In this document: in pieces, positions 17,086 to 26,531 of the stretch | Layout of the letters: each line of letters opens with the position of its first letter | Numbering within the stretch: position 1 is the first letter of the stretch | Source: Metabacillus litoralis | Lineage (GTDB): Bacteria; Bacillota; Bacilli; Bacillales; Bacillaceae | Reading direction: 5' to 3' | DNA length: 64,000 nucleotides | Assembly (NCBI RefSeq): GCF_020524045.1 | Contig: NZ_JAIVKL010000007.1 | Span: 208,271 to 272,270, forward strand | Notes under the pieces: generated by a model | What the model saw: the letters and a program-made list of their open reading frames with translations, nothing else | Told to the model about the DNA's origin: nothing | Database searches by the model: none | Program-made: the position numbers and the translations under genes

Positions 17086-18204
17086 CTAATCCATCTGTTT
17101 TACGACATTAGGTACTTTTATGACTAGCGTTGTACCATTTTCCGTAATGATTTCCAAATTACCATTAACAAATTCAAGGCGCTCTCTCATACCAGAAAGT
17201 CCATTTCCTTTGATGAAATCGTCCGTTTCACAACCAATTCCATCATCTTTCACAATCATTTTTATTTCATTTTCTGTTTGCTCTAATGAAATATAACAAG
17301 TAGAAGCTTTACTATGTCGAACAACATTTGTGACCGCCTCTTTTAAACACATGCTTAAAATATTTTCACTTAATAAGGGGACATTGGATAATGAAGTTTT
17401 CTCGTCCATAACAAAACGGATTTGTCCGGCACTTAGAATTTGTTTCACATGGATTAATTCATCCTTTAATCGAATTCCTCTCATCTGTGAAACAATCTTT
17501 CTCACCTCATTCAGAGCGGTTCTAGCAGTTTGCTGGACATCCTTCATCTCATTTTTCGCTTGTTCAGGATCTTTATAAATGATTTTCCTTGCTAAATCAC
17601 TTTTAAGACCAATCATTGATAGCTTTTGTCCTAATGTATCATGAAGATCACGAGCTATTCGCTGTCTTTCTTCTAATATTACTAATTCAGAGATTCTTTT
17701 ATTTGCATCCTCAAGCTTTTCTTGAAGTTGATCGCGTTCTTTGCGATTATGAACACTAAACGGTAATAATACGACACTAAGAGAGCTTATTAAAACGAAG
17801 GGTAGCTGTTTTAATAGGAGTGCCTCATGTAGTACAATACTAAAATTAATCGCAATCGCTGTTATTACCAAATGGACGATATATAAGGTTAGAAAAGGAA
17901 CGCGATCCTTTATATTTCCAATATAATAAGCAATATAAAAGGAAAAATAAAAATAGTTAAAAAGATATGTGGATGTAAAGGAAATCCCAATGAGAATGCA
18001 GGCTAATACATAAATTCTCCAGCTCTTAGCAATAAAGGCATAGCGAAAAGTAATGAAAAATACAATCGTTAATAAGATTCCGACAATAATTTCCGCTGTA
18101 GAAGAGGACTGGAAAATAAAATAAAAAGGTAAAATGCTTAAAAATGCCCATATATAGGGGGATACTCCGCTGCTTTTCTGGAGAATCGTAAATTTCTTCT
18201 TCAT
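17086..18204 (-). CDS. desK: Thermosensor histidine kinase DesK
   Basis: 372 residues, close to B. subtilis DesK in length and sequence. Five membrane segments occupy about residues 15-150, followed by a coiled-coil linker and the HPK7 dimerisation helix with RIARDLHDTLGQK (phospho-His near residue 188), then an ATPase domain with N box EAVTNVVRH and G boxes DDGIGC and GNGLSGMRERL. The kinase senses membrane thickness and order and phosphorylates DesR. In B. subtilis des lies directly upstream; here 667 bases without a gene precede it. Confidence 0.95.
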   Translation of the reverse strand: MKKKFTILQKSSGVSPYIWAFLSILPFYFIFQSSSTAEIIVGILLTIVFFITFRYAFIAKSWRIYVLACILIGISFTSTYLFNYFYFSFYIAYYIGNIKDRVPFLTLYIVHLVITAIAINFSIVLHEALLLKQLPFVLISSLSVVLLPFSVHNRKERDQLQEKLEDANKRISELVILEERQRIARDLHDTLGQKLSMIGLKSDLARKIIYKDPEQAKNEMKDVQQTARTALNEVRKIVSQMRGIRLKDELIHVKQILSAGQIRFVMDEKTSLSNVPLLSENILSMCLKEAVTNVVRHSKASTCYISLEQTENEIKMIVKDDGIGCETDDFIKGNGLSGMRERLEFVNGNLEIITENGTTLVIKVPNVVKQMD

Positions 18205-18631
18205 AATTCAGCCTTCTTTAATGAAATGACATAAGATATTTTTAGTGATATTTTACCATAATTCTCTATTTTTTGCTTGAAATACTGCCAACAATAAAAA
18301 CTTACCAAAGGAAATTTAATTCCCTCTTATATAATTTTAATACCGTTCCTTAACAAATAGACGTATTTTGAATAATTTCATTTAGTTTGAATTTTTTGTC
18401 TAACATTCTCCTATTTCCAAGAGACAAGATTGAACTTAAATATGTTATTTATATGTTCTGTATTATTGACTATGTTAAAGGTTAATGTAGTTTTTTTCTC
18501 ATTGTTTATTGCAACGTAAATACCAAAGTAAACAATATCTGCAATGGCAATAACAAAACATATACGGTACCTTCCACTAAAAAAAGAGTTGCAATTCTCT
18601 TAATCTAGGAATTTATACTTTTTAGAAATAA
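18205..18631. other. Non-coding region upstream of desK
   Basis: About 430 AT-rich bases. I see no desaturase gene, remnant of one, repeat or RNA motif. It should contain the desK promoter, but no convincing box pair was identified. Confidence 0.5.
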
Positions 18632-18660
18632 TAGACATATAGTAGATGTTAAAGTATAAT
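18632..18660 (+). promoter_or_regulatory. Sigma-A promoter of the riboswitch-TerC transcript
   Basis: TAGACA at 18632-18637, 17-base spacer, TATAAT at 18655-18660. Transcription would start near 18667, about 25 bases before the riboswitch aptamer. Confidence 0.7.
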
Positions 18661-18691
18661 GAAGAACATCATTAACAATCCAAAAAACTTC

Positions 18692-18827
18692 CAACGTAAA
18701 GGGGAGTAGCGTCAGGTGTATCCTGAAACAAAGTCGTCATCACATGAACAGTTGTTCATCGGCTTTGTTGGCATATTTTGTGCTTAGCGAGACCTTTGCC
18801 TATATGGCAAAGGTCTCTTCTTTTTTG
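18692..18827 (+). promoter_or_regulatory. yybP-ykoY manganese riboswitch
   Basis: Conserved blocks in order: AAAGGGGAGTAGC, CAAAGTCGTCA, GGCTTTGTTGGCAT, AGCGAGACCTTTGCC pairing with GGCAAAGGTCTC, then TTCTTTTTT. This is the known Mn2+-sensing, transcription-terminating family, found upstream of TerC-type genes as here. Confidence 0.95.
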
Positions 18828-18871
18828 GGTTTTTTTAAATAATTAAAACTATTGTTTTAGGGGGAACACCA

Positions 18872-19570
18872 TTGGAAATGGAATTTCTTAGTGCACTTTT
18901 AGCTATTGTTGTCATTGATTTAGTTCTTGCAGGAGATAACGCAATCTTAATTGGACTTGCTGCAAGAAACCTACCAAAGCACCAACAAAAGAAAGTTATT
19001 TTATGGGGATCACTTGGGGCTATCATTATTCGTATTATTGCGACTTTAGCAGTCGTGTGGCTTTTAGAAATACCAGGTCTTCATTTAGTAGGTGGTTTAC
19101 TACTAGTTGTTATTGCTTATAAATTACTTGTTGATGATTCTGATCATGGGGATGTAAAAGCTGGAGACAACTTTTGGGCAGCGATTCGTACAGTAATTAT
19201 CGCGGATGCTTTAATGGGACTTGATAATGTACTAGCAGTAGCAGGTGCATCACATGGTAATATGACTTTAGTTATCATTGGTTTATTGATATCAGTACCG
19301 GTAGTTATGTGGGGAAGTACACTTATTCTTAAGTGGATTGATCGTTACCCAATCATCGTTACTATAGGATCAGCTGTACTTGCATGGACGGCATCTAAGA
19401 TGATTGTAGGAGAACACTTCTTAAGCGGTCTATTTGGAAACAACTTTGTGAAGTATGGTTTTGAATTATTAGTTGTTGCTGGGGTTATTTTAACTGCAAG
19501 ATATGTTAAAGCAAAAGCAGTAGCAAATAAAGAGGAAACAGTGCTCTTAAAAACTGGATCTTCTAACTAA
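18872..19570 (+). CDS. yjbE: TerC-family membrane protein (YjbE-like), manganese-linked
   Basis: 232 residues from a TTG placed seven bases after AGGGGG; an ATG two codons on is too far from that site. About seven membrane helices carry the two acidic family motifs, VIDLVLAGDNAILIGLAAR (residues 14-32) and IADALMGLDNVLAVAGA (about 110-126). TerC proteins export or handle Mn2+ and help load metal into secreted enzymes. The riboswitch directly upstream predicts induction by manganese. The symbol is by resemblance to B. subtilis YjbE. Confidence 0.88.
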   Translation: MEMEFLSALLAIVVIDLVLAGDNAILIGLAARNLPKHQQKKVILWGSLGAIIIRIIATLAVVWLLEIPGLHLVGGLLLVVIAYKLLVDDSDHGDVKAGDNFWAAIRTVIIADALMGLDNVLAVAGASHGNMTLVIIGLLISVPVVMWGSTLILKWIDRYPIIVTIGSAVLAWTASKMIVGEHFLSGLFGNNFVKYGFELLVVAGVILTARYVKAKAVANKEETVLLKTGSSN

Positions 19571-19580
19571 GTAAATAATA

Positions 19581-19620
19581 AAAAAGGATCAAATCATGTT
19601 CAATGATTTGATCCTTTTTT
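19581..19620 (+). terminator. Terminator of the TerC-family gene
   Basis: AAAAAGGATCAAATCA and TGATTTGATCCTTTTTT form a perfect stem of 14 or more base pairs with a 7-base loop, usable from both strands. Confidence 0.9.
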
Positions 19621-19686
19621 GGACTTTCAGAAGTGGATTATAGTAAATGGTAAGGTGAACATATTCTTTTAGTAATCTCATTTAAA

Positions 19687-19848
19687 GGCTCTTTTCTGAA
19701 AGATTGTTGCTAATTGACTTAATTATGCAGTGTAAACATTGTTGTTAAAGCAAAATAGGTACTATCCTATGAAGAAAAGATGCCATTATGCTTTATATAG
19801 TGCTGTTTACTTGGAGTTGTTAAAGCAACAAAGTTTACGAAAACAGCC
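19687..19848 (-). repeat. 162-bp intergenic repeat, family 2, copy 2
   Basis: The reverse complement aligns from end to end with 8595-8756 and has the same length. Its first base is the last base of the glycerate kinase stop codon TAG, so it forms the 3' end of that gene's transcript. Confidence 0.8.
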
Positions 19849-20990
19849 TATTTAAAAAGTCCCAAACTTATAAGTGAAGCAATATTTTTAGCTGTTTTTG
19901 TTGTGTAAGTATCTGCTTGTTTTAAAGCCTGCGATAAAGGAATTGCACCTGGAACGATACTAAATAAAGCATCAATTCCATGGTTTTTAACGATTTCACT
20001 ATCATTTGATATTTCTCCAGCAATCGCAATAACAGGAATGTTGAATTTTTTAGCAGCTCTTGCCACTCCAATTGGTGTTTTTCCATGAATCGTTTGAGAA
20101 TCAATTCTTCCTTCTCCAGTAATGACAAGTGATGCATTTTTAACATGGTGATCAAAATTGACTTTCTCCAAAACAATATCAACACCTTTTTTAAATTGAG
20201 CTAATGATAAAGCAGCCATTGCACCAAACCCAAGGCCACCAGCTGCTCCAGCTCCAGGATTATTCCTCAAGTCTACATGTAAGTATGATTCAATCATTGA
20301 AGCGAAATGAGCTAAGTTATTATCGAGTATTTCTATCATTTTAGGTGAAGCACCTTTTTGTGGCCCAAAGACCGATGATGCTCCATTTGGACCTAATAAA
20401 GGATGATTAACATCACAAGCTACTTCAATTTTTGTCGTGTGTAATCGTTTATCAATGGTCGTTAGATCTACTGATGACAACTCAATTAAATTTGATCCAC
20501 CAAACCTAATTTGTTTTCCTTTACTATTTAGTAATTGTCCTCCAAGAGCTTGAATCATACCAGCACCACCATCATTTGTGGCGCTTCCACCAATTCCGAG
20601 AATAATGTGCTTTACTCCGTAATCTAAGGCAGCAGATATTAGCTCTCCTGTTCCATAGCTAGTTGTAATGAGTGGATTTCTCTTTTCTTGTGGAACAAGT
20701 TGTAATCCAGATGCTGCAGCCATCTCAACTATAGCTGTTTCACCATTTCCCGATAAACCAAAATATGCATGTATAGGTATTCCTAATGGACCGATCACTT
20801 GTTTTTCAAGAATTCTTCCTTGTGTTGCATCAACGATTGATTGAACTGTTCCTTCACCACCATCTGCCATTGGGATTTTTACATACTCAGCATCTGGCAA
20901 TATTTCTTTGAAGCCTGTCTCTATAAAATTAGCAACCTCAATTGCTGTTAAGCTTTCTTTAAACGAATCAGGGGCAATAACGATTTTCAT
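19848..20990 (-). CDS. glxK: Glycerate kinase (GK-II/GlxK family)
   Basis: 380 residues, the usual length. It phosphorylates D-glycerate, feeding the product into glycolysis. Family features: MKIVIAPDSFKESLTA at the start, the glycine-rich PMADGGEGT (about residues 41-49), GIGGSATNDGGAGM (about 130-143), NPGAGAAGGLGFG, and VITGEGRIDSQT near residue 290. The gene stands alone. Stop TAG overlaps the first base of a family 2 repeat. Confidence 0.95.
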   Translation of the reverse strand: MKIVIAPDSFKESLTAIEVANFIETGFKEILPDAEYVKIPMADGGEGTVQSIVDATQGRILEKQVIGPLGIPIHAYFGLSGNGETAIVEMAAASGLQLVPQEKRNPLITTSYGTGELISAALDYGVKHIILGIGGSATNDGGAGMIQALGGQLLNSKGKQIRFGGSNLIELSSVDLTTIDKRLHTTKIEVACDVNHPLLGPNGASSVFGPQKGASPKMIEILDNNLAHFASMIESYLHVDLRNNPGAGAAGGLGFGAMAALSLAQFKKGVDIVLEKVNFDHHVKNASLVITGEGRIDSQTIHGKTPIGVARAAKKFNIPVIAIAGEISNDSEIVKNHGIDALFSIVPGAIPLSQALKQADTYTTKTAKNIASLISLGLFK

Positions 20991-21302
20991 TTTGATACAC
21001 TCCTATCTAATCTTAAAGGGTGTTTTGTGAACTTTGTATGATATGGTGTAGCATAGTATGATTATAAAGTTTTTCTGGAAAAATTTTTATAAAAAATTGT
21101 AACTCTTCTGAATTAGATTCGACTAATCTATGTAAAGCTTATTTTAAAAGGGAATGTTAGTATATTCTGAAAAAATCGTTTATTCTAACAGTTTATTATC
21201 CAAATAAATAGAGGTTCTTCTCAACTTAATGTATGGTAACTCCTTTATTTGAAATCACTACATTGACAACTAATAACCTATTAAATTTTCCTGAAATAAT
21301 AG

Positions 21303-21331
21303 TTGAAATTACTTAGAGTAAAATCTATAAT
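21303..21331 (+). promoter_or_regulatory. Sigma-A promoter for the lipoprotein gene
   Basis: TTGAAA at 21303-21308, a 17-base spacer and a perfect TATAAT at 21326-21331, about 110 bases before the start codon. The rest of the 20991-21426 gap shows no gene. Confidence 0.75.
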
Positions 21332-21441
21332 ACTATAGGTGAAGTGACATTTCTATTATTTACAATATATGTTTTAAATTGTAATTAGTAAAATGTCTTC
21401 ATACATACATATCAGAAAAAAGAATAATGGAGGGTTTTAAC

Positions 21442-21966
21442 ATGAAAAAACTTTGGTTTTTATTTTCCGCTTTAGCATTATCATTTGCATTAACAGCATG
21501 TTCGGATGATAGCAGTGAGGCAGCTGATGACAAAGCAACTGGTGAAGAAGCGACAAAAGAAACAGAAGATACTGCAAAAGAATCAAAAAGTGCTATGATG
21601 CAATTTTACATGACAGTTTCAAAAGCAATCAATGCACAAGATGGAGATTTAAATACATATGAAGCATCTGAAGAAGAACCAACAGCAGAAATGAAAACAA
21701 ATGCTGAAGCATCAGCAACAGCTGTTGTAGCTGAATTAGAAAAAGTTGAAATTCCTGAACAACTATCTGATCAGAAAGCTGATCTTGAAGCAGCTTTAAG
21801 TGATCTTAAGAATTCTTATCAAGCAAAGGCAGATGAACTGAAGAAAGATGCTCCATCATTAGATGCTGCTAATGAAACATTTACAAAAGCTGAAGGTGCT
21901 ATTAGCAAAGCTTTTGAAGATGTTGGATTAAACGCTTCAAGCCTAGGAACAGAGGTTAATGGATAA
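21442..21966 (+). CDS. Lipoprotein of unknown function
   Basis: 174 residues from the ATG at 21442, preceded by GGAGGG; the ATG at 21427 lies within that leader. A lipobox LTAC follows a short hydrophobic signal (residues 1-19), giving a lipid-anchored Cys at 20. The mature part starts with an acidic, Ala/Glu/Thr-rich linker and continues as charged helices, probably a small helical bundle. I do not recognise the family. Own promoter and terminator. Confidence 0.8.
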   Translation: MKKLWFLFSALALSFALTACSDDSSEAADDKATGEEATKETEDTAKESKSAMMQFYMTVSKAINAQDGDLNTYEASEEEPTAEMKTNAEASATAVVAELEKVEIPEQLSDQKADLEAALSDLKNSYQAKADELKKDAPSLDAANETFTKAEGAISKAFEDVGLNASSLGTEVNG

Positions 21967-21971
21967 TTTTT

Positions 21972-22009
21972 AAAAAAACCAGTCTTAAACTTTAAGACTG
22001 GTTTTTTTT
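21972..22009 (+). terminator. Terminator of the lipoprotein gene
   Basis: AAACCAGTCTTAAA pairs with TTTAAGACTGGTTT, followed by TTTTT. Confidence 0.9.
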
Positions 22010-22165
22010 ACTTCTGTTAGGATTAAGAGTTGTATTTTTAATACATAAGTGGAGAGAGATAGACAAATTAAACAGTATTTTAACAGGATTAAGAATAACA
22101 GGACTAGAAATACTATAATGATGTAGAATTAGGAAATAAATAGGGTGTCATTATGGAGGAATTGT

Positions 22166-22897
22166 ATGGAAGGGATATTTTTACCACAAGGAAATAATGA
22201 ATTTACTTTATTTTCTGTGGAGCATATTCTTACATTATTCATATTTATTTTGTTAGGTGTCAGCATATTCATCTTTCGTCATGTACTCAGAAAAGAGCGT
22301 TATAACTTTGTTGTACGTCTATCATTTTTTATAACAATGATCATTTCTGAGTTAAGTCTTCACATTTGGTTGTACTGGTATGATTCATGGACATATCAAC
22401 ATTCGCTTCCATTACATTTAAGCAGTATTACACTGTTGCTTTCAGCAATCATGTTATTAACAAAAAGATATTCTTTATTTGAATTCACTTATTTTGCCGG
22501 TATTGGGAGTGCATTACAAGCCATGATTACCCCAGACATAAGTCACTACACATTTCCCCATTACCGTTATGTTCACTTTTTTATCGCTCATGGAATCACG
22601 ATCCTGGCTAATCTTTTTATGGTCATTGTTAATGGATTTTATCCTAAGTTTATTTCAATCTGGAAAGCTTTTTTATGGTTAAATGCTTATGCGATACTAA
22701 TCTTTCTTATTAACCTATTGGTTGATGGTAATTATATGTATGTTTCTTATAAACCAATCAACCCAACGATGATTGACTATTTTGGTCCATGGCCATGGTA
22801 CATCATTCCTTTAGAGTTTGTTGCAATCGGAACCTTTCTGCTTTTATATCTTCCTTTTGTTTTCATTAAATTGAAGCGAAAAAAGTCCTTGTCATAA
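22166..22897 (+). CDS. YwaF/TIGR02206 family integral membrane protein
   Basis: 243 residues from the ATG at 22166, five bases after GGAGGA; the upstream GTG at 22145 lacks a site. Six or seven membrane segments are evident, with HSLPLHLSSITLLLSA and YFGPWPWYIIPLEF, which I associate with the YwaF family. Function is unknown. The last codons and the stop lie inside the stem of the terminator that follows. Confidence 0.8.
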   Translation: MEGIFLPQGNNEFTLFSVEHILTLFIFILLGVSIFIFRHVLRKERYNFVVRLSFFITMIISELSLHIWLYWYDSWTYQHSLPLHLSSITLLLSAIMLLTKRYSLFEFTYFAGIGSALQAMITPDISHYTFPHYRYVHFFIAHGITILANLFMVIVNGFYPKFISIWKAFLWLNAYAILIFLINLLVDGNYMYVSYKPINPTMIDYFGPWPWYIIPLEFVAIGTFLLLYLPFVFIKLKRKKSLS

Positions 22898-22926
22898 CCC
22901 TTTTAAGGGAGACAAGGACTTTTTTT
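22881..22926 (+). terminator. Terminator overlapping the end of the YwaF-like gene
   Basis: AAAAGTCCTTGTC (coding) pairs with GACAAGGACTTTTTT; the inner CCC and GGG can extend it. The stop codon is in the hairpin. Confidence 0.85.
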
Positions 22927-22981
22927 AGGTCACTATAGGCTCGGGAGGTAGAAATAACAATCCCTTCATATCAGATTCTCA

Positions 22982-23167
22982 TCAAGAACGCTGAATTGTA
23001 CTAGAAGAAAAACCTTTCACTAATTTCTGTAAGTTACGATGACCTTCTCTTAGCTTTATTGTTTCTTCGATTATCTTTTGGAAGCCTTCTAAATCTTTAT
23101 CAGATGCATTCAAAACTGATTTTGGTATACCTTCTGCAATTTGTTGTAATGTTAAGTCTTCTCTCAT
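22982..23167 (-). CDS. Small hypothetical protein
   Basis: 61 residues from the ATG at 23167, eight bases after AGGAAGGG. Mostly polar and helical (EDLTLQQIAEGIPKSVLNAS, then KIIEETIKLREG). No family recognised. The good ribosome site and position between two terminated units favour a real gene. Confidence 0.55.
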   Translation of the reverse strand: MREDLTLQQIAEGIPKSVLNASDKDLEGFQKIIEETIKLREGHRNLQKLVKGFSSSTIQRS

Positions 23168-23408
23168 TATGAACACCCTTCCTATCGTATCATTCCTCTA
23201 CCTATAGTTTTTTAGAAAGAGGGGGCAATATCCTGCTAATTTACAGATAATATTTATCTACATTTATCGGCATTTTCTTAAAAATATATAAGAAATTCAC
23301 CACCATCATATAAAATTTGACGTAAACTGCTAGAACCTATCAATTTTCTGCTTTTTATCATGTATACTAAAAATCTGAAAAGATATAAATATAGAAATAG
23401 GTGAAAAA

Positions 23409-24035
23409 ATGAAAGGAACAACACATGCTATTTTAGGTGGCACAGGAGGCTTAATTGTTAGTCAAACAATTGCAGCAGATCCATCTATATCACTTTTATT
23501 AATAGGAATCGGTTGTGTAGCAGGTCTTGTGCCAGATATGGATATTGATGGTAAATTAAGTAACAAAATAACGTTTTCTCATAGAATTGTTAAGACAATT
23601 GTCCAGCTTATCGGAGGTTTTCTTGCCTTTCAAGGCCTGTTTCATGACGATAAAGGTGGACAACTCATTAGTATAGTTATTGGAGTATGTTTAATCTTGT
23701 TATCAACCTTCATTAGACAAAGGCATATGCTTACTTTTACTGGAATAGGAGTTTTTCTAGCAGGGGTTTCATTAAATGAAGTGTGGTTAATTCTGCTTGG
23801 GATATACATAGTGATAGCATCTTTTGTATCACATCGAACGTATACTCATTCAATTCTTGGAACTATATATTTTGCCTTTGTGGCCTATTATTTGGACGCA
23901 ACGTATCAAATAGAGGGAATTTTTCTTACCTGTCTTGTTGGATATAGTAGTCATATAATAGCTGATATGAAGTTTTTACCTTCTAATAAAAGAGGAGTTA
24001 AGCTATTCTTACCGTTCTCGAAAAAGGAATTTTAA
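23409..24035 (+). CDS. YdjM/DUF457 family membrane-bound metal-dependent hydrolase-like protein
   Basis: 208 residues. The family pattern is visible: MKGTTHAILGG at the start, GLVPDMDIDGK near residue 42, SHRTYTHSILG near 145 and GYSSHIIADM near 185, a set of His and Asp residues set among five or six membrane segments. Described as LexA-regulated in enterobacteria; the enzymatic activity is not established. No SOS box was identified here. Confidence 0.85.
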   Translation: MKGTTHAILGGTGGLIVSQTIAADPSISLLLIGIGCVAGLVPDMDIDGKLSNKITFSHRIVKTIVQLIGGFLAFQGLFHDDKGGQLISIVIGVCLILLSTFIRQRHMLTFTGIGVFLAGVSLNEVWLILLGIYIVIASFVSHRTYTHSILGTIYFAFVAYYLDATYQIEGIFLTCLVGYSSHIIADMKFLPSNKRGVKLFLPFSKKEF

Positions 24036-24113
24036 ATCTGTCACACCTGTGCAGAAAATGACAGGGATTTCTTTTCCTAGATTGATATTGTTATATACGA
24101 GAGGAAGGTGCTT

Positions 24114-24968
24114 ATGGAAGGATTACAAAGGATGAATGATTCTCTTCACTATATTGAAGGGAATTTAGATTCAACACTTCAAATTGAGGAAATTGCAAAA
24201 ATAGCTTGTATGTCAAAATTTCACTTTCAACGAATGTTTCAAATGGTTACAGGTTTTACAGTAGCAGAATATATTCGGAAGAGAAAATTGACACTAGCAG
24301 CTCAAGAACTGATTCATGCTAATGTCCGTGTAATAGATGTTGCTTTAAAATACGGCTATGAAAGCCCAGAATCATTTTCAAAAGCATTTCGAAAGGCGCA
24401 TGGAATCAGCCCTATTGAAGTGAGAAAAACAGGAAGTAATATAAAAGCCTTTCCTAAGCTTTCCTTTCAAATTCAATTAAAAGGAGAACAAGAAATGAAT
24501 TATAAAATTGTTCATAAAGACGAATTCATCGTTAGTGGAAAAGGTACTAAAGTAACTATGGGAGAGAATAACAAAGAAATACCTTTGTTTTGGAATACGA
24601 TAAATAGAAGTGGATTGACTAAAACATTAGCGACTCACGCTGATGAAATGGGATTAATGGGTATTTGTTTAAATCATAACCTTGAACAAGAAGAAATGAC
24701 ATATTTTATTGGTGTGGAGAAGATAAGTGAAAAGGTCATCCAAGAGTGTGAGGAAAGAACGATACCAGCTTCTACATGGGCAGTATTTGAAGTAGTCGGC
24801 CCGATGCCACATTCTATTCAAAATGTATGGAAAAGAATCTTTTCTGAGTGGTTTCCCTCAACAGGGTACGAACATGGCAATGGACCTGAAATAGAAGTAT
24901 ATCCAGATGGTGATGCATTTGCTGAAGATTATCGATCAGAAGTCTGGGTACCTATCATGAAGAAATAA
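24114..24968 (+). CDS. AraC-type regulator with GyrI-like effector domain
   Basis: 284 residues from the ATG at 24114, preceded by GAGGAAGG. The AraC helix-turn-helix pair is N-terminal (IEEIAKIACMSKFHFQRMF around residues 24-42 and DVALKYGYESPESFSKAFRK around 74-93), and residues 125-284 form a GyrI/Rob-like ligand-binding domain with the terminal VWVPI signature. Such proteins respond to drugs or small amphipathic molecules. No target gene is next to it. Confidence 0.88.
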   Translation: MEGLQRMNDSLHYIEGNLDSTLQIEEIAKIACMSKFHFQRMFQMVTGFTVAEYIRKRKLTLAAQELIHANVRVIDVALKYGYESPESFSKAFRKAHGISPIEVRKTGSNIKAFPKLSFQIQLKGEQEMNYKIVHKDEFIVSGKGTKVTMGENNKEIPLFWNTINRSGLTKTLATHADEMGLMGICLNHNLEQEEMTYFIGVEKISEKVIQECEERTIPASTWAVFEVVGPMPHSIQNVWKRIFSEWFPSTGYEHGNGPEIEVYPDGDAFAEDYRSEVWVPIMKK

Positions 24969-25077
24969 AATCTTAAACTTTAGATAAGGTATTTTATTAA
25001 ATGGTTACTGTATTCAGCATAGTTTGGTTTGAAGTTCTTATAAGTGTAAGAATGGTAGAGAAAATGTGTTCTTAGTA

Positions 25078-25409
25078 GAGATGATACAAAAAGACGAACA
25101 AATCTAAATTCAGTTAAGTTGAAAAAACAAGTTCGTTCCATTGCGCTGCAGACATAAGATTCGCCGGGGAGGAAGCTAAGCCTCCTCGTAAGCTGCGCGC
25201 CTGTGGGGTCTCAGCCTTTCCTCTGCACCCGCAGGAGTCAAATGTCTTCCGCTCCATTCCACTAGTTCTTAAAAATAGTATACAAAATCAAAAAATCTAT
25301 TGATGACAGCAAATAAAAACCCGAACTATTAGGCGAATGTTTAATTGACATATCACCTAATAATTCGGGTTTATCATTTGCTTAAATACTTATGTCCCAG
25401 ACTCTTTGA
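25078..25409 (-). repeat. ~330-bp structured intergenic repeat, family 1, copy B
   Basis: Same element as 13113-13461, inverted. The left end lacks the GAGGTTGGGACA terminus, and one arm of the outer stem (ACATAAGATTCGCC instead of ACATTTGC) and the GGCGCAAGCGCC hairpin are altered, so it is the most decayed copy. The right end reads TTATGTCCCAGACTC. It occupies most of the 500-base gap before the yocH-like gene; 24969-25077 shows nothing. Confidence 0.8.
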
Positions 25410-25471
25410 GTATTGTTATTCTTAAAATGTCTTTTGCTTATCTATCTTGGATAATAATTTACATTCGCTTC

Positions 25472-26194
25472 TTAATTCAATACTTTTATCTTCACTTGTT
25501 TTCTTCCCCAATTTAACGCATCAGATCTTGAAGGGATGAATAAATCGATTTTATTTCCTTTGATAGCTCCGCCAGTATCGCCAGCGATTGCTTCACCATA
25601 GCCCTCTACAAAAACTTTTGAGCCCAGTGGGATAACAGTTGGATCAACAGCAATAACTTTCATAGTTGGGTTTTTATGTAGGTTTATACCCGTTGCAGTT
25701 GTTCCAGAGCAGCCTTTACAGTTAGCTGTGTAAGCTGTTGCAGTGACTGTTAATTCTTTAGTGTTAACTTTTTTGGAAGTTGCTTCTTTCTTTACTTGTT
25801 TATCTTTGATTTGTGTATTTGAAGGTTCAATAACACCTTGATTTTCGATAGAATGAACGATTAATTCATCACCAGGCTGAATGATCGTTGATTTTAGTTC
25901 ATTCCATTTTTCTAGCTCATCTATAGTTACTTTATATTTGTTAGCAATATCCCAAAGTGATTCACCAGCATTTACTTCATGAGTATGGTGTAGAATTAAT
26001 TTATCATTTGGGCGAATGATATCACCTGATAAATTATTCCATTCAATTAAAGAATCAACAGTTACATTTTCTTCTTCGGCAATATTCCAAAGAGTATCTC
26101 CTTCTTTTACCTCAACTTCATTTGCTGAAGCATTAGATGAGAAACCTACACTAAATGCTGCTGCAGCGACAAAAACTAAAATGTTTCTTTTCAT
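25472..26194 (-). CDS. yocH: YocH-like cell-wall protein: two LysM domains and a 3D domain
   Basis: 240 residues. A signal peptide (to ASA near residue 24), two LysM domains each with a GDTLW or GESLW motif (residues 27-70 and 72-115), a polar linker, and a C-terminal 3D domain named after its three Asp residues (AVDPTVIPLG, AGDTGGAIKG, IDLFI). These proteins act on peptidoglycan, probably as muralytic enzymes, at the cell surface. B. subtilis YocH is a WalR target. Confidence 0.9.
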   Translation of the reverse strand: MKRNILVFVAAAAFSVGFSSNASANEVEVKEGDTLWNIAEEENVTVDSLIEWNNLSGDIIRPNDKLILHHTHEVNAGESLWDIANKYKVTIDELEKWNELKSTIIQPGDELIVHSIENQGVIEPSNTQIKDKQVKKEATSKKVNTKELTVTATAYTANCKGCSGTTATGINLHKNPTMKVIAVDPTVIPLGSKVFVEGYGEAIAGDTGGAIKGNKIDLFIPSRSDALNWGRKQVKIKVLN

Positions 26195-26303
26195 AAAAAT
26201 GACCTCCTTGTTAGCTGGTTGCTAATCAATGCACCAATCTTAACACGAAAAGTCAACTTTAAAAGAACAAGCAGTTAACAGTTTGTTTACGTTATTACGA
26301 TCA

Positions 26304-26321
26304 TGTAATAGAAACATTACA
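26304..26321 (-). promoter_or_regulatory. Candidate WalR box / palindrome upstream of the yocH-like gene
   Basis: TGTAAT-N6-ATTACA. On the minus strand this reads TGTAAT-N5-TATTAC, one base away from the WalR consensus of two TGTWAH hexamers spaced by five. The site lies about 110 bases upstream of the start codon. Confidence 0.35.
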
Positions 26322-26407
26322 ATCCGTACCATATATTTGAAGTTTAATGATATAATGGTGTTTCTTACATAAAAAGGAATAAAGATAGAAGAACTTATTC
26401 AAAGTTA

Positions 26408-26436
26408 TTGACAGTTACTTTTGTATATGATATTAA
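26408..26436 (+). promoter_or_regulatory. Sigma-A promoter of htpG
   Basis: TTGACA at 26408-26413, 17-base spacer, TATTAA at 26431-26436. The CIRCE operator begins 10 bases after the -10 box, covering the likely start site. Confidence 0.65.
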
Positions 26437-26446
26437 AAATATAGTG

Positions 26447-26473
26447 TTAGCACTTGATAGAGTTGAGTGCTAA
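26447..26473 (+). promoter_or_regulatory. CIRCE operator (HrcA binding site) of htpG
   Basis: TTAGCACTT-N9-GAGTGCTAA: the classical HrcA operator TTAGCACTC-N9-GAGTGCTAA with a single mismatch in the left arm. It sits at the expected transcription start, the usual repression position. Confidence 0.9.
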
Positions 26474-26531
26474 AATTATAGTATACCTATTTTTAAAAAA
26501 GCAGTTTTATTACTGAAAGGAGATAATAATC

